Part shown: positions 25,504 to 33,926 of the stretch, piece by piece
Position numbering within the stretch: position 1 is the first letter of the stretch
How the letters are laid out: every line of letters starts with the position of its first letter
Source of the DNA: Streptomyces mobaraensis NBRC 13819 = DSM 40847
GTDB taxonomy: Bacteria > Actinomycetota > Actinomycetes > Streptomycetales > Streptomycetaceae
Assembly (NCBI RefSeq): GCF_017916255.1
Contig: NZ_CP072827.1
Location: 4,675,501 to 4,739,500 of the forward strand
DNA: 64,000 nt
Direction: 5' to 3'
Position numbers and translations under genes: made by a program
Notes under the pieces: generated by a model
What the model was told of the DNA's origin: nothing
The model's database searches: none
Seen by the model: only the letters and a program-made list of their open reading frames with translations

Positions 25504-25713
25504 TCAGGCGGGCCAGTAGGACGTGCGCCACGCCCGCGGTCCGGGCGCCGGCGCCCGCCGGGTCCTGGCCAGCCGGGCCGGGCTGGCCCACTCGGGGCGG
25601 ACGACCTCGTCCGGCGCGGCGGCGTTCGCCCGGGCCGCCGCGCGGGCCTGGACCACCGCCAGTGCGGCGGCCAGCTCCTCCGGCGTGGGGTTGCCGCGTA
25701 CCACCTTGATCAC
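25504..25713 (-). CDS. accE: Acyl-CoA carboxylase epsilon subunit
   Basis: It encodes 69 residues. IKVVRGNPTPEELAALAV-like sequence at the N-terminus is the hallmark of actinobacterial epsilon subunits, followed by an Ala/Arg-rich tail ending W..P. It binds the carboxyltransferase beta subunit and stimulates the complex. GTG 25,713 follows GGGAG by 6 nt and lies 118 bp after the pccB stop. Confidence 0.92.
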   Translation of the reverse strand: MIKVVRGNPTPEELAAALAVVQARAAARANAAAPDEVVRPEWASPARLARTRRAPAPGPRAWRTSYWPA

Positions 25714-25831
25714 CTGACGCTCCCTTCCCGTGCTCCCGTGCCGTACCGCTGTCCACGGCTGCCCGCCGCGCGTCCCTCCACACCGCGTACCGCCGGGACG
25801 GACCACGGCGCCCTCTTCGTACAGCCGACCG

Positions 25832-27493
25832 CTACAGCGGGATGTTCCCGTGCTTCTTGGGCGGCAACACCTCGCGCTTGTCCCGCAGGGTGCGCAGGCC
25901 CCGGACGATGTGCCGGCGGGTGTCGGACGGCATGATCACCGCGTCCACGTAGCCGCGCTCGGCCGCCGTGTACGGGTTGAGGAGCGTGTCCTCGTAGTCG
26001 GCGATCAGCCGGGCGCGCAGCTCCTCGCGCTCCTCGTCCGACGCGACGGCCGCCAGCGCCCGGCGGTGCAGGATGTTGACCGCGCCCTGGGCGCCCATGA
26101 CGGCGATCTGGGCGGTCGGCCAGGCGAGGTTCAGGTCCGCGCCGAGGTGCTTGGAGCCCATCACGTCGTACGCCCCGCCGAACGCCTTGCGGGTGATCAC
26201 CGTGATCAGCGGGACGGTGGCCTCCGCGTAGGCGTAGATCAGCTTGGCGCCGCGCCGGATGATGCCGTTGTACTCCTGGTCGGTGCCGGGCAGGAAGCCG
26301 GGGACGTCGACGAAGGTGATCACCGGGACGTTGAACGCGTCGCAGGTGCGGACGAAACGTGCCGCCTTCTCGCTCGCGTCGATGTCCAGGCAGCCGGCGA
26401 ACTGCATCGGCTGGTTGGCGACGATGCCCACCGGGTGGCCCTCGACCCGGCCGAAGCCGGTGATGATGTTCGGCGCGAACAGGGCCTGGGTCTCCAGGAA
26501 CTCGCCGTCGTCCAGCACGTGCTCGATCGCCGTGTGCATGTCGTACGGCTGGTTCGCCGAGTCCGGGATGAGGGTGTCCAGCTCCCGGTCGGTGTCCGAG
26601 ACCTCCAGGTCGGCCTCCTCGGGGAAGGCGGGCGGTTCGGAGAGGTTGTTGGACGGCAGGTAGGAGAGCAGCGCCTTGACGTACTCGATGGCCTCCTTCT
26701 CGTCGCCCGCCATGTGGTGGGCCACGCCGGAGGTCGCGTTGTGGGTGCGCGCGCCGCCCAGTTCCTCGAAGCCGACGTCCTCGCCGGTGACGGTCTTGAT
26801 GACGTCCGGACCGGTGATGAACATGTGCGACGTCTGGTCGACCATCACCGTGAAGTCGGTGATCGCGGGGGAGTAGACCGCGCCGCCCGCGCAGGGGCCG
26901 ACGATCAGGGAGATCTGCGGGATCACCCCGGAGCCGTGCACATTGCGCCGGAAGATCTCGGCGAACAGGCCGAGCGCGACCACGCCTTCCTGAATCCGGG
27001 CGCCGCCGCCGTCGTTGATGCCGACGACCGGGCAGCCGGTCTTCAGGGCGAAGTCCATCACCTTGACGATCTTCTCGCCGTAGACCTCGCCCAGCGAGCC
27101 GCCGAAGATGGTGAAGTCCTGCGAGTACACGCAGACCGTGCGGCCGTCGACCGTGCCGTAGCCGGTGACGACGCCGTCGCCGTAGGGGCGGTTCTTCTCG
27201 ATGCCGAAGTTGGTGGAGCGGTGCCGCGCGAACTCGTCGAGCTCGACGAACGACCCCTCGTCCAGCAGCAGCTCGATCCGCTCGCGGGCGGTCAGCTTGC
27301 CCTTGGCGTGCTGCTTCTCCACCGCCCGCGCGGATCCGGCGTGCGTCGCCTCGTCGATCCTGCGGCGCAGGTCGGCGAGTTTGCCCGCGGTCGTGTGGAT
27401 GTCGATCCCCTCGGTGCCCGCGGCACCTTCCGCGCCGGACGGGCCGGCGGCGTCGGGACGGCGGGCGGCGGGCTGGGCTGCTGACTCGGACAT
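25832..27493 (-). CDS. pccB: Acyl-CoA (propionyl-type) carboxylase beta subunit
   Basis: It encodes 553 residues of the biotin-dependent carboxyltransferase family. The N-terminal crotonase-like domain has [11 protein letters not shown], and the C-terminal domain has [20 protein letters not shown] and [17 protein letters not shown]. The aspartate in AYDVM (residue 443 here) corresponds to the substrate-specificity residue that is Asp in PccB and Ile in AccB of S. coelicolor, so propionyl-CoA to methylmalonyl-CoA is the expected main reaction. It partners AccA and AccE and is the first gene of a minus-strand operon. Confidence 0.93.
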   Translation of the reverse strand: MSESAAQPAARRPDAAGPSGAEGAAGTEGIDIHTTAGKLADLRRRIDEATHAGSARAVEKQHAKGKLTARERIELLLDEGSFVELDEFARHRSTNFGIEKNRPYGDGVVTGYGTVDGRTVCVYSQDFTIFGGSLGEVYGEKIVKVMDFALKTGCPVVGINDGGGARIQEGVVALGLFAEIFRRNVHGSGVIPQISLIVGPCAGGAVYSPAITDFTVMVDQTSHMFITGPDVIKTVTGEDVGFEELGGARTHNATSGVAHHMAGDEKEAIEYVKALLSYLPSNNLSEPPAFPEEADLEVSDTDRELDTLIPDSANQPYDMHTAIEHVLDDGEFLETQALFAPNIITGFGRVEGHPVGIVANQPMQFAGCLDIDASEKAARFVRTCDAFNVPVITFVDVPGFLPGTDQEYNGIIRRGAKLIYAYAEATVPLITVITRKAFGGAYDVMGSKHLGADLNLAWPTAQIAVMGAQGAVNILHRRALAAVASDEEREELRARLIADYEDTLLNPYTAAERGYVDAVIMPSDTRRHIVRGLRTLRDKREVLPPKKHGNIPL

Positions 27494-27794
27494 CGGGCTG
27501 CGGCTCCTGTGTGTCCTGAGATGGGCGGTGGTCCGGAGAAGTGGGGGGCGGGAGGCTGCGGGAAGTTGACGGCGGCGGGGGACGGAGTGCTGGTCGACCT
27601 GCTGCGGGCGTGCCGGATCCGGCCGCCGGAACGGCCCGCATCAGGGCTACCGGGTCGTAGCGTATCGGCGCGACCGCCTTCCGGGAGTGCGGCGTTGGCC
27701 ACACCTCGTGAGGTCGGTGGGGCTTGGGGCGTCGGGGGTTTTGGGGTGGTGGCGGACGGGGTAGACGAGGCGGCCGTCGGTGCGGGCGGCGACC

Positions 27795-28062
27795 GGCCAG
27801 GGTTGTCCGGTCGGGGTGAGCCGGGATGTCCGGCCCCGGGTTGTCCGGCCGGGGGAGTCGGGATGTTTGGCCGGGGATGTCCGGGCTGGGGCGAGCGGCC
27901 GGGGATGTCCGGCAGGGATGTTCGGACTGGGCTGAGCGGCCGGGGATGTCCGGGCTGGGATGTGCGGCCGAGGATGTCCGGCCGGGATGTTCGGACTGCG
28001 GGTCCGGACTGGGGTGAGCGGCCCGGGTTGTCCGGCCGGGACGTTTGGCCGGGATGTCCGAG
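27795..28062. repeat. Degenerate tandem repeat array between pccB and birA
   Basis: About 20 imperfect units related to CCGGGGATGTCCGG, with variants GGTTGTCCGG, GGATGTTCGG and GGATGTTTGG, fill the 614-bp gap between the divergent genes. Unit length is irregular (about 13-16 bp), there are no unique spacers, and both strands remain open in several frames. It is non-coding in my judgement. Confidence 0.75.
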
Positions 28063-28107
28063 GTGACGGATATCCAAGGCGGCGGCACGGATGTCTAAGG
28101 TGACGGC

Positions 28108-28965
28108 ATGACTCCGCCCGACACCCCCGGAAGCCGCTGGTCCGACCTGGACCGGCCCCCGCTGAACGCCCCCGCGCTCCGGCGCGCGCTGCTGCGGCCC
28201 GGAGGGCTGTGGACCTCGCTGGACGTGGTCGCGAACACCGGGTCGACCAACACCGATCTCGCCGCGGCCGACGGGCCCGAGGGCGCCGTGCTCGTCGCGG
28301 AGGAGCAGTCGGCGGGCCGGGGCCGGCTGGACCGCACCTGGTCCGCGCCCGCACGGTCCGGGCTGTTCCTCTCCGTCCGGCTCACCCCCGGGCCCGGCGT
28401 GCCCGTCCGGCGCTGGGGCTGGCTGCCGCTGCTGACCGGCGTCGCCACCGCCTCCGCGCTGTCCCGGGCGGCGGGCGTCGACACCGCGCTGAAGTGGCCC
28501 AACGACCTCCTCGTGACCGTCGAAGGACGGGAACGCAAGGCCGGCGGCATCCTCGCCGAGCGGTCCGGCGACTCCGTCGTCGTCGGCATCGGCGTCAACG
28601 TCTCCCTGCGCGCCGACGAACTCCCGGTGCCCACCGCGGGCTCGCTGGCCCTGGCCGGCGCCGGGCGACTGGACCGCGACCCGCTGCTGCGGGCCGTGCT
28701 CCGCTCGCTGGAGGACTGGTACACGGCCTGGCGCGACGCCGACGGCGACCCGGCGGCCTGCCGGCTCCAGGAGGCGTACGCGGCCGGCTGCGCCACGCTC
28801 GGCCGGACCGTACGGGCCGAACTGCCGGGCGACCGGCGGCTGGTCGGGGAGGCCGTGGCGGTCGACGGCGACGGCCGGCTGGTGCTCGCCACCGAGCACG
28901 GGGTGCAGCGGCCGGTGGACGCGGGCGACATCGTTCATCTGCGTCCGGCGTCGTCAGGAGAGTGA
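28108..28965 (+). CDS. birA: Biotin-[acetyl-CoA-carboxylase] ligase
   Basis: It encodes 285 residues. The biotinyl-AMP-binding loop GRGRLDRTW, the substrate segment KWPNDLL and the KAGGILAE strand are all present, and the C-terminal SH3-like domain follows. There is no N-terminal helix-turn-helix, so it is a ligase without repressor function. It attaches biotin to the lysine of the AccA carrier domain. It is divergent from pccB across the tandem-repeat array. Confidence 0.95.
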   Translation: MTPPDTPGSRWSDLDRPPLNAPALRRALLRPGGLWTSLDVVANTGSTNTDLAAADGPEGAVLVAEEQSAGRGRLDRTWSAPARSGLFLSVRLTPGPGVPVRRWGWLPLLTGVATASALSRAAGVDTALKWPNDLLVTVEGRERKAGGILAERSGDSVVVGIGVNVSLRADELPVPTAGSLALAGAGRLDRDPLLRAVLRSLEDWYTAWRDADGDPAACRLQEAYAAGCATLGRTVRAELPGDRRLVGEAVAVDGDGRLVLATEHGVQRPVDAGDIVHLRPASSGE

Positions 28966-29056
28966 GCTAGGGCACACCTGCCGTATCGTTGTGCCCGGAA
29001 AGCGAGCGAGCGGCGATCGGCAGGGCAGTGCGCACGGATCGGACAGGGGGCGGGCG

Positions 29057-30280
29057 GTGACCGCCGACGGTGGGGGTACCCCCCGTTCCGTAGAGGCCGG
29101 GGAGGTCTCGGGGGCCGACGGGGCCGACAAGGGGAGCCGGACCGAGCGGGGGACGGGCGTCCCGGACGGCACGGCGGAACGGGCCGGTGGGCCCGCGGAG
29201 CTCGACTCCGCCGCCGACGAGGGCGGCGACCCTCTCGCGCTCCGGCTGGAGGCGCTGATCCTCGGCGCAGAGCGGCGCTACACCCCGTTCCAGGCCGCCC
29301 GCGCGGCCGGTGTGTCCATGGACCTCGCGGCCCGCTTCTGGCGCGCCATGGGCTTCGCCGACATCGGCCAGGCCAAGGCGCTCACGGAGGCGGACGTCCT
29401 GGCCCTGCGGCGGCTGGCCGGCCTCGTCGAGGCGGGGCTGCTGAGCGAGCCGATGGCCGTCCAGGTGGCCCGCTCCACCGGCCAGACCACGGCCCGGCTC
29501 GCCGACTGGCAGATCGACTCCTTCCTGGAGGGCCTGACCGAGCCTCAGGAACCGGGCCTCACCCGGGCGGAGATCACCTATCCGCTCGTCGAACTGCTCC
29601 TGCCGGAGCTGGAGGAGTTCCTCATCTACGTCTGGCGGCGCCAGCTCGCCGCCGCGACCGGCCGCGTGGTGCAGGCCCAGGACGACGCGGAGATGGTCGA
29701 CCGGCGGCTGGCCGTCGGCTTCGCCGACCTGGTGGGGTTCACCCGGCTCACCCGGCGGCTGGAGGAGGAGGAGCTCGGCGAGCTCGTCGAGGCGTTCGAG
29801 ACCACGGCCGCCGACCTGGTGGCCGCGCACGGCGGCCGCCTGATCAAGACCCTCGGCGACGAGGTCCTCTACGCGGCCGACGACGCGGGCACGGCCGCGG
29901 AGATCGGCATCCGCCTGATCGAGACCCTCAGCCACGACGAGACCATGCCCGAACTGCGCGTCGGCATCGCCTTCGGCACGGTGACGACGCGCATGGGCGA
30001 CGTCTTCGGCACGACCGTCAACCTGGCCAGCCGGCTGACGTCGATAGCGCCGAAGGACGCGGTGCTGGTGGACGGCGCCCTGGCGGAGGAGCTGCTGCGC
30101 AGCGGGGACGCCCCGAAGTCGGAGGCGGAGGTGGCGGCGGCCGTGGCCGCGGCGGAGGCGGAGGGCAGGCCCGCCTCGGCGGTCAAGTACCGCTTCGCAC
30201 TGCAACCGATGTGGCAGCGGCCGGTGCGGGGACTGGGCGTCGTGGAGCCGTGGCTGCTCACGCGGCGGGAGCAGGGGTGA
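29057..30280 (+). CDS. cya: Class III adenylate cyclase
   Basis: It encodes 407 residues. The N-terminal 70 residues are low complexity, then comes the regulatory helix domain (TPFQAARAAGVSMDLAARFW). The catalytic domain (about 215-365) has the metal-binding aspartate in FADLVGFTRL, the ETLGDE-type segment KTLGDEVLYA, and the transition-state Asn/Arg in GTTVNLASRL. It makes cAMP in the cytoplasm. GTG 29,057 is preferred; a GTG at 28,991 would add 22 residues. Streptomyces cAMP signalling affects germination and antibiotic production. Confidence 0.9.
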   Translation: MTADGGGTPRSVEAGEVSGADGADKGSRTERGTGVPDGTAERAGGPAELDSAADEGGDPLALRLEALILGAERRYTPFQAARAAGVSMDLAARFWRAMGFADIGQAKALTEADVLALRRLAGLVEAGLLSEPMAVQVARSTGQTTARLADWQIDSFLEGLTEPQEPGLTRAEITYPLVELLLPELEEFLIYVWRRQLAAATGRVVQAQDDAEMVDRRLAVGFADLVGFTRLTRRLEEEELGELVEAFETTAADLVAAHGGRLIKTLGDEVLYAADDAGTAAEIGIRLIETLSHDETMPELRVGIAFGTVTTRMGDVFGTTVNLASRLTSIAPKDAVLVDGALAEELLRSGDAPKSEAEVAAAVAAAEAEGRPASAVKYRFALQPMWQRPVRGLGVVEPWLLTRREQG

Positions 30281-30411
30281 ACGGGGCCGGTGCGGCCGGT
30301 CTTTGGCGGATGGGGCCCTGAACGGCCGCCCGCCCGCGACCCGGTGTCGTGCCGAGCCGGCAACCCGCGGGTCAGAGGCGGTTGTCAGTGGCGGGTGCCA
30401 TCATCGCCCTT

Positions 30412-30654
30412 GTGAACGGACACGTTGAGGATCTGTCGGAGCCCGGCCGCTCCACCCGGCCGTCCCGCTCGCCGAGCGGCTTCGACGCCCGTCGCCCGCG
30501 GCACGGCGTGGAGGCGGCGCGGCCGATCGCACAGGGCGTGGGGACGACGCCGGGCACGGAACGGGCGCGCCTGCGGGTGCCGCTGGAGGCGGGTGGCGCG
30601 CGGCAGCCGTTCGCGCGGGTGCGCGTGCCCGCCGGGGAGGCGGTTCCGGTGTGA
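30412..30654 (+). CDS. Possible small basic protein
   Basis: An 80-residue frame from GTG 30,412 just after a promoter-like TTGTCA element (30,382). The product is Arg/Pro-rich without hydrophobic segments or known motifs. Coding periodicity is plausible but no ribosome-binding site is evident; it would have to be leaderless. It could be spurious. Confidence 0.35.
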   Translation: MNGHVEDLSEPGRSTRPSRSPSGFDARRPRHGVEAARPIAQGVGTTPGTERARLRVPLEAGGARQPFARVRVPAGEAVPV

Positions 30655-30693
30655 GGGCGGGGGCGGGGCTCGTCTCCTGACATCATCGGAGGC

Positions 30694-31419
30694 ATGCTCG
30701 ATCGCATCATCGCCGCTTGTGACGGCGCTTCGAAGGGGAACCCCGGGCCGGCCGCCTGGGCGTGGGTGGCGGCCGACGCCGAGGGACGGCCGGAGCGCTG
30801 GGAGGCCGGTCCGCTGGGCCGGGCGACCAACAACATCGCCGAGCTCACCGCTCTGCGACGGCTGTTGGAGGCCACCGACCCGGCCGTGCCGGTCGAGGTG
30901 CGGCTCGACTCGCAGTACGCGATGAACGCGGTCACCAAGTGGCTGCCGGGATGGAAGCGGAACGGCTGGAAGACGGCGGCCGGGAAGCCGGTCGCCAACC
31001 AGGACCTGGTCCGGAGCATCGACGCGCTGCTGACCGGGCGCGAGGTCGAGTTCCGGTACGTGCCGGCGCACCAGCAGGGCGGTGACCCGCTCAACGCGAT
31101 CGCCGACCAGGCCGCCAGCGACGCCGCCGTCTCCCAGCGCGCGGCGGGCACGGCCCACGGCGACGCCGGGTTCCCCGTCCCGGACGCGTCCCGCGCGACG
31201 GCCCCGCCGCGCCCCCGGCGGACCGGCGGCACGCCGGGCGGCTCCGCCGCGTCGGGGGCGAAGGGCGCCCGCTCCCGGGGCACCCTCAAGGCGAAGTTCC
31301 CGGGCCGGTGCGTGTGCGGCAAGTCCTACGCGGCGGGGGAGCAGATCGCCAAGAACCAGCAGGGCTGGGGCCATGCGGCGTGCAGGACGGACTCGGGATC
31401 CGGCCCGTCCGGCGCTTGA
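30694..31419 (+). CDS. rnhA: Ribonuclease HI with C-terminal zinc-ribbon-like extension
   Basis: It encodes 241 residues. The RNase H fold has its acidic active site at Asp10 (ACDGASKGNPG), Glu50 (NNIAELTALRRLL) and Asp72 (RLDSQYAMNAV), with a later aspartate in NAIADQAA. It degrades RNA in RNA-DNA hybrids. After a Pro/Gly-rich linker, residues about 200-232 form a small domain (PGRCVCGKSYAAGE, then GHAAC) with three cysteines that may bind metal or nucleic acid. The last codons and the stop (S-G-A-stop) come from repeat-element copy B. Confidence 0.9.
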   Translation: MLDRIIAACDGASKGNPGPAAWAWVAADAEGRPERWEAGPLGRATNNIAELTALRRLLEATDPAVPVEVRLDSQYAMNAVTKWLPGWKRNGWKTAAGKPVANQDLVRSIDALLTGREVEFRYVPAHQQGGDPLNAIADQAASDAAVSQRAAGTAHGDAGFPVPDASRATAPPRPRRTGGTPGGSAASGAKGARSRGTLKAKFPGRCVCGKSYAAGEQIAKNQQGWGHAACRTDSGSGPSGA

Positions 31420-31493
31420 GGACGGCGTGCCGCGGGCGCGGTCGGGGGGTGCGGGGGCGGAACCCCTGCGGGAGACGGTGAAAGGGCGGGATG
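31401..31493 (+). repeat. Intergenic repeat element, copy B
   Basis: It starts with CGGCCCGTCCGGCGCTTGAG, continues through a GC palindrome and ends with the shared tail CGGTGAAAGGGCGGGA. It overlaps the 3' end of rnhA and supplies its TGA stop. Confidence 0.8.
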
Positions 31494-31601
31494 CGGGCCA
31501 CCCCAGCGGGCGCCGGCCCGCGGGGCAAGCCCCCCACGGGTATGGCACCGCCACGACGGTCAGTGCATGATCGTGGCCACAGCCGAAGAGAGGGTAATCG
31601 C

Positions 31602-32402
31602 GTGAGCGAACAGCGCTTTGGTGAGTGGATCGCCATCCGCACACACGAAGACGGCCGGGTAGCCGAGCTCGTACTCGACCGCCCGAAGGCCATGAACGCC
31701 GTCTCCACCGAACTGGGCCGCTCGATCGCCGAGGCGACCGCCGCGCTCTCCGCCGACCGGACCGTCCGCGCCGTCGTTCTGACGAGCACGCACGAGCGGG
31801 CGTTCTGCGTCGGCGCCGACCTCAAGGAGCGCAACTCCTTCACGGACGCGGACCTCTCGCGTCAGCGCCCGCACGCCCGCGCCGCCTACACCGGCGTCCT
31901 GGAGCTGCCGGTGCCGGCCATCGCCGCCGTGCACGGCTTCGCCCTCGGCGGCGGCTTCGAACTCGCCCTGTCCTGCGACATCATCGTCGCGGACGAGACC
32001 GCCGTGGTGGGGCTCCCCGAGGTGTCCGTGGGCGTGATCCCGGGCGGGGGCGGCACCCAGCTGCTGCCGCGCCGGGTCGGCGCGGCCCGCGCCGCCGAGC
32101 TGATCTTCAGCGCGCGGCGGGTGGCGGCGGCGGAGGCCCGGGAGCTGGGCCTGGTCGACCGGTTGGTGCCCGCCGGGCAGGACCGCGACGAGGCGCTGGC
32201 CCTCGCCGCCCGGATCGCCGCGAACTCGCCCGTCGGCCTGCGGGCGGCCAAGCGCGCCCTGCGCCTCGGGCACGGTCTGGACCTGCGGGCCGGACTGGAG
32301 GTCGAGGACGCGGCCTGGCGCACGGTGGCCTTCTCCGGAGACCGTGCGGAGGGCGTGGCCGCGTTCAACGAGAAGCGGACCCCGGACTGGCCGGGCGAGT
32401 GA
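31602..32402 (+). CDS. Enoyl-CoA hydratase/isomerase family protein
   Basis: It encodes 266 residues of the crotonase fold. Visible are the CoA-binding AFCVGADLKER, the oxyanion-hole HGFALGGGFELALSCD, and GLPEVSVGVIPGGGGTQLLPR containing the second catalytic glutamate region. It probably hydrates enoyl-CoA in fatty-acid or branched-chain degradation. GTG 31,602 is chosen; GAGAGGG lies about 8 nt upstream. It follows rnhA after a repeat element, so it is probably a separate transcript. Confidence 0.9.
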   Translation: MSEQRFGEWIAIRTHEDGRVAELVLDRPKAMNAVSTELGRSIAEATAALSADRTVRAVVLTSTHERAFCVGADLKERNSFTDADLSRQRPHARAAYTGVLELPVPAIAAVHGFALGGGFELALSCDIIVADETAVVGLPEVSVGVIPGGGGTQLLPRRVGAARAAELIFSARRVAAAEARELGLVDRLVPAGQDRDEALALAARIAANSPVGLRAAKRALRLGHGLDLRAGLEVEDAAWRTVAFSGDRAEGVAAFNEKRTPDWPGE

Positions 32403-32547
32403 CGGCACCGGGGGCCGGCCGGCCCCCGGCCACGAGCGGATCGTCGACGGCGAAACGGAATGACCTGGGATGAAGCGGGAAGTCGCGGAACCCTCAAGGT
32501 CGCGGAACCCTCACAAGGCGGAATGAGCGCACCGTTCCTACGCTGGA

Positions 32548-33756
32548 GTGCGAGGGCTGCGCGCAGCGGTGGAATGTGAGGCTCTGGTGGCTGGTGACGC
32601 GGATCGTGACGACCGCCTGTCCGCCGTGGTGGAGCTGGCGCAGGCGATGGCGGCGACGCAGTCCCTCCTCGACGGGGTGGCCGCCGCCGCGGAGGGCGCC
32701 CTGCGGGCCCTGAACGGCTCCTTCGCCGCCGTCTCCGTCTGGGAGCGGGAGAGCGGCCGGCTGCGGGTCCTCGTCAACGAGGGGGAGCGCGCTCCCGACG
32801 AGGAGCGGTTCCCCGCCGACGAGACGTATCCGGTGCACAACTTCCCGGAGGTCGCCGAGTTCCTGCACGAGGAGTGGGTGGGCGGACGGCCGCACGCCTG
32901 GGTGGAGAACCTGGACGACGACCAGGGCGGTGCGAACGGGCCGGGCCTCCTCCCCGTAGGCCACCGCGTCGAGGTGCTGCGCCGCCGACGCCGGGGCAGT
33001 TGCGTGATCGCCCCCATCGTGCTGCACGGGCGCGCCTGGGGCGAGCTGTACGTGGCGCGGCCCCTGGGCGCCCCCCGCTTCGGACGCGCCGACGCGGACT
33101 TCGCGGCCGTCCTGGCCGCCGTCACGGCCGCCGGCATCGTCCAGACCGAGCGGCTGGAGGAGGCCCGCAGACTGGCCTACACCGACCCGCTGACCGGCCT
33201 GGGGAACCGCCGCGCCGTCGACGCGCGGCTCGACGAGGCCATCGAACGGCACCTGGCGGAGGGCGTCGTCGTCAGCCTGGTCGTCTGCGACCTCAACGGC
33301 CTGAAGCGGGTCAACGACACCCTGGGGCACGCGCAGGGCGACCGGTTGCTGGAACGATTCGGCTCGCTGCTGTCGCTGTGCGGCGCACGGCTGCCGGGCG
33401 CGCTCGCCGCCCGGCTCGGGGGCGACGAGTTCTGCCTGCTCACGGTGGGGGCCCCGGCCGACGAGGTGGTGCGGGCGGCCGAGGAACTGTGCCTGCGGGC
33501 CCGGCGGTTGGAGCTGGGCGAGGGGGTCGCCTGCGGGATCGCGTCGACGGGCGATCCGATCGGGCCCGTGCGCACCGCGCGCCGCCTGTTCCGGCTCGCC
33601 GACGCGGCCCAGTACCGGGCCAAGGCGGCGGGCGCGGAGAAACCGGTGGTCGCGGGGCGGGAGGGGGGCCGGGACGACCCGGTCGTACGGCTCGCGGACC
33701 GGCCGCCGGCGCCGCCTCGCGCGGAGCGCCGGAGGTTCCGGGGGCGGAAGGCGTGA
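32548..33756 (+). CDS. cdgE: GAF-GGDEF diguanylate cyclase, CdgE-like
   Basis: It encodes 402 residues. Residues about 20-190 form a GAF-like sensor domain and residues about 205-370 a GGDEF domain (DPLTGLGNRRAVD, then RLGGDEFCLL). The GG(D/E)EF signature is intact, so synthesis of c-di-GMP is expected; c-di-GMP controls development through BldD. The protein is soluble. By neighbourhood and architecture it matches CdgE of other Streptomyces. The start is uncertain: GTG 32,548 lies just after a TACGCT -10-like hexamer, with in-frame GTGs at 32,569 and 32,587. Confidence 0.82.
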   Translation: MRGLRAAVECEALVAGDADRDDRLSAVVELAQAMAATQSLLDGVAAAAEGALRALNGSFAAVSVWERESGRLRVLVNEGERAPDEERFPADETYPVHNFPEVAEFLHEEWVGGRPHAWVENLDDDQGGANGPGLLPVGHRVEVLRRRRRGSCVIAPIVLHGRAWGELYVARPLGAPRFGRADADFAAVLAAVTAAGIVQTERLEEARRLAYTDPLTGLGNRRAVDARLDEAIERHLAEGVVVSLVVCDLNGLKRVNDTLGHAQGDRLLERFGSLLSLCGARLPGALAARLGGDEFCLLTVGAPADEVVRAAEELCLRARRLELGEGVACGIASTGDPIGPVRTARRLFRLADAAQYRAKAAGAEKPVVAGREGGRDDPVVRLADRPPAPPRAERRRFRGRKA

Positions 33757-33762
33757 GGTTCC

Positions 33763-33797
33763 GCGGTGCCCCTGTTCTTCCCTGGCGGGGGCACCGC
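33763..33797 (+). terminator. Hairpin terminator after cdgE, with duplicated right arm
   Basis: The 10-bp stem GCGGTGCCCC/GGGGCACCGC forms just after the gene. The right arm is repeated about 25 bp downstream (33,810-33,821, GGCGGGGGCACC), so two alternative hairpins are possible. Confidence 0.65.
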
Positions 33798-33889
33798 GTT
33801 CTTCCTTGGCGGGGGCACCGCCACCTCCCGTTCCTCCGGGGCGCGGCATGCTCGCGGCCCGCGCGGTGTTGTACAGGGCAGTTCCCCTA

Positions 33890-33918
33890 GTGACAGACCG
33901 CGATTCAGACCCTAGGGT
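33890..33918 (+). promoter_or_regulatory. hutH promoter, probably leaderless transcript
   Basis: GTGACA (-35) and TAGGGT (-10) are separated by exactly 17 bp. Transcription would start at about 33,925, at the ATG of hutH (33,927), giving a leaderless mRNA, consistent with the absence of a ribosome-binding site. Confidence 0.6.
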
Positions 33919-33926
33919 GCCTGAAT

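Noticed and set aside
27795..28062. Possible CRISPR array
   Set aside because: Units are 13-16 bp, degenerate and contiguous, with no unique spacers and no cas genes in the window.
25710..28088. Long minus-strand frame overlapping pccB and the repeat array
   Set aside because: It is a shadow of pccB in another frame; the Pro/Ser/His-rich part only translates the tandem repeats.
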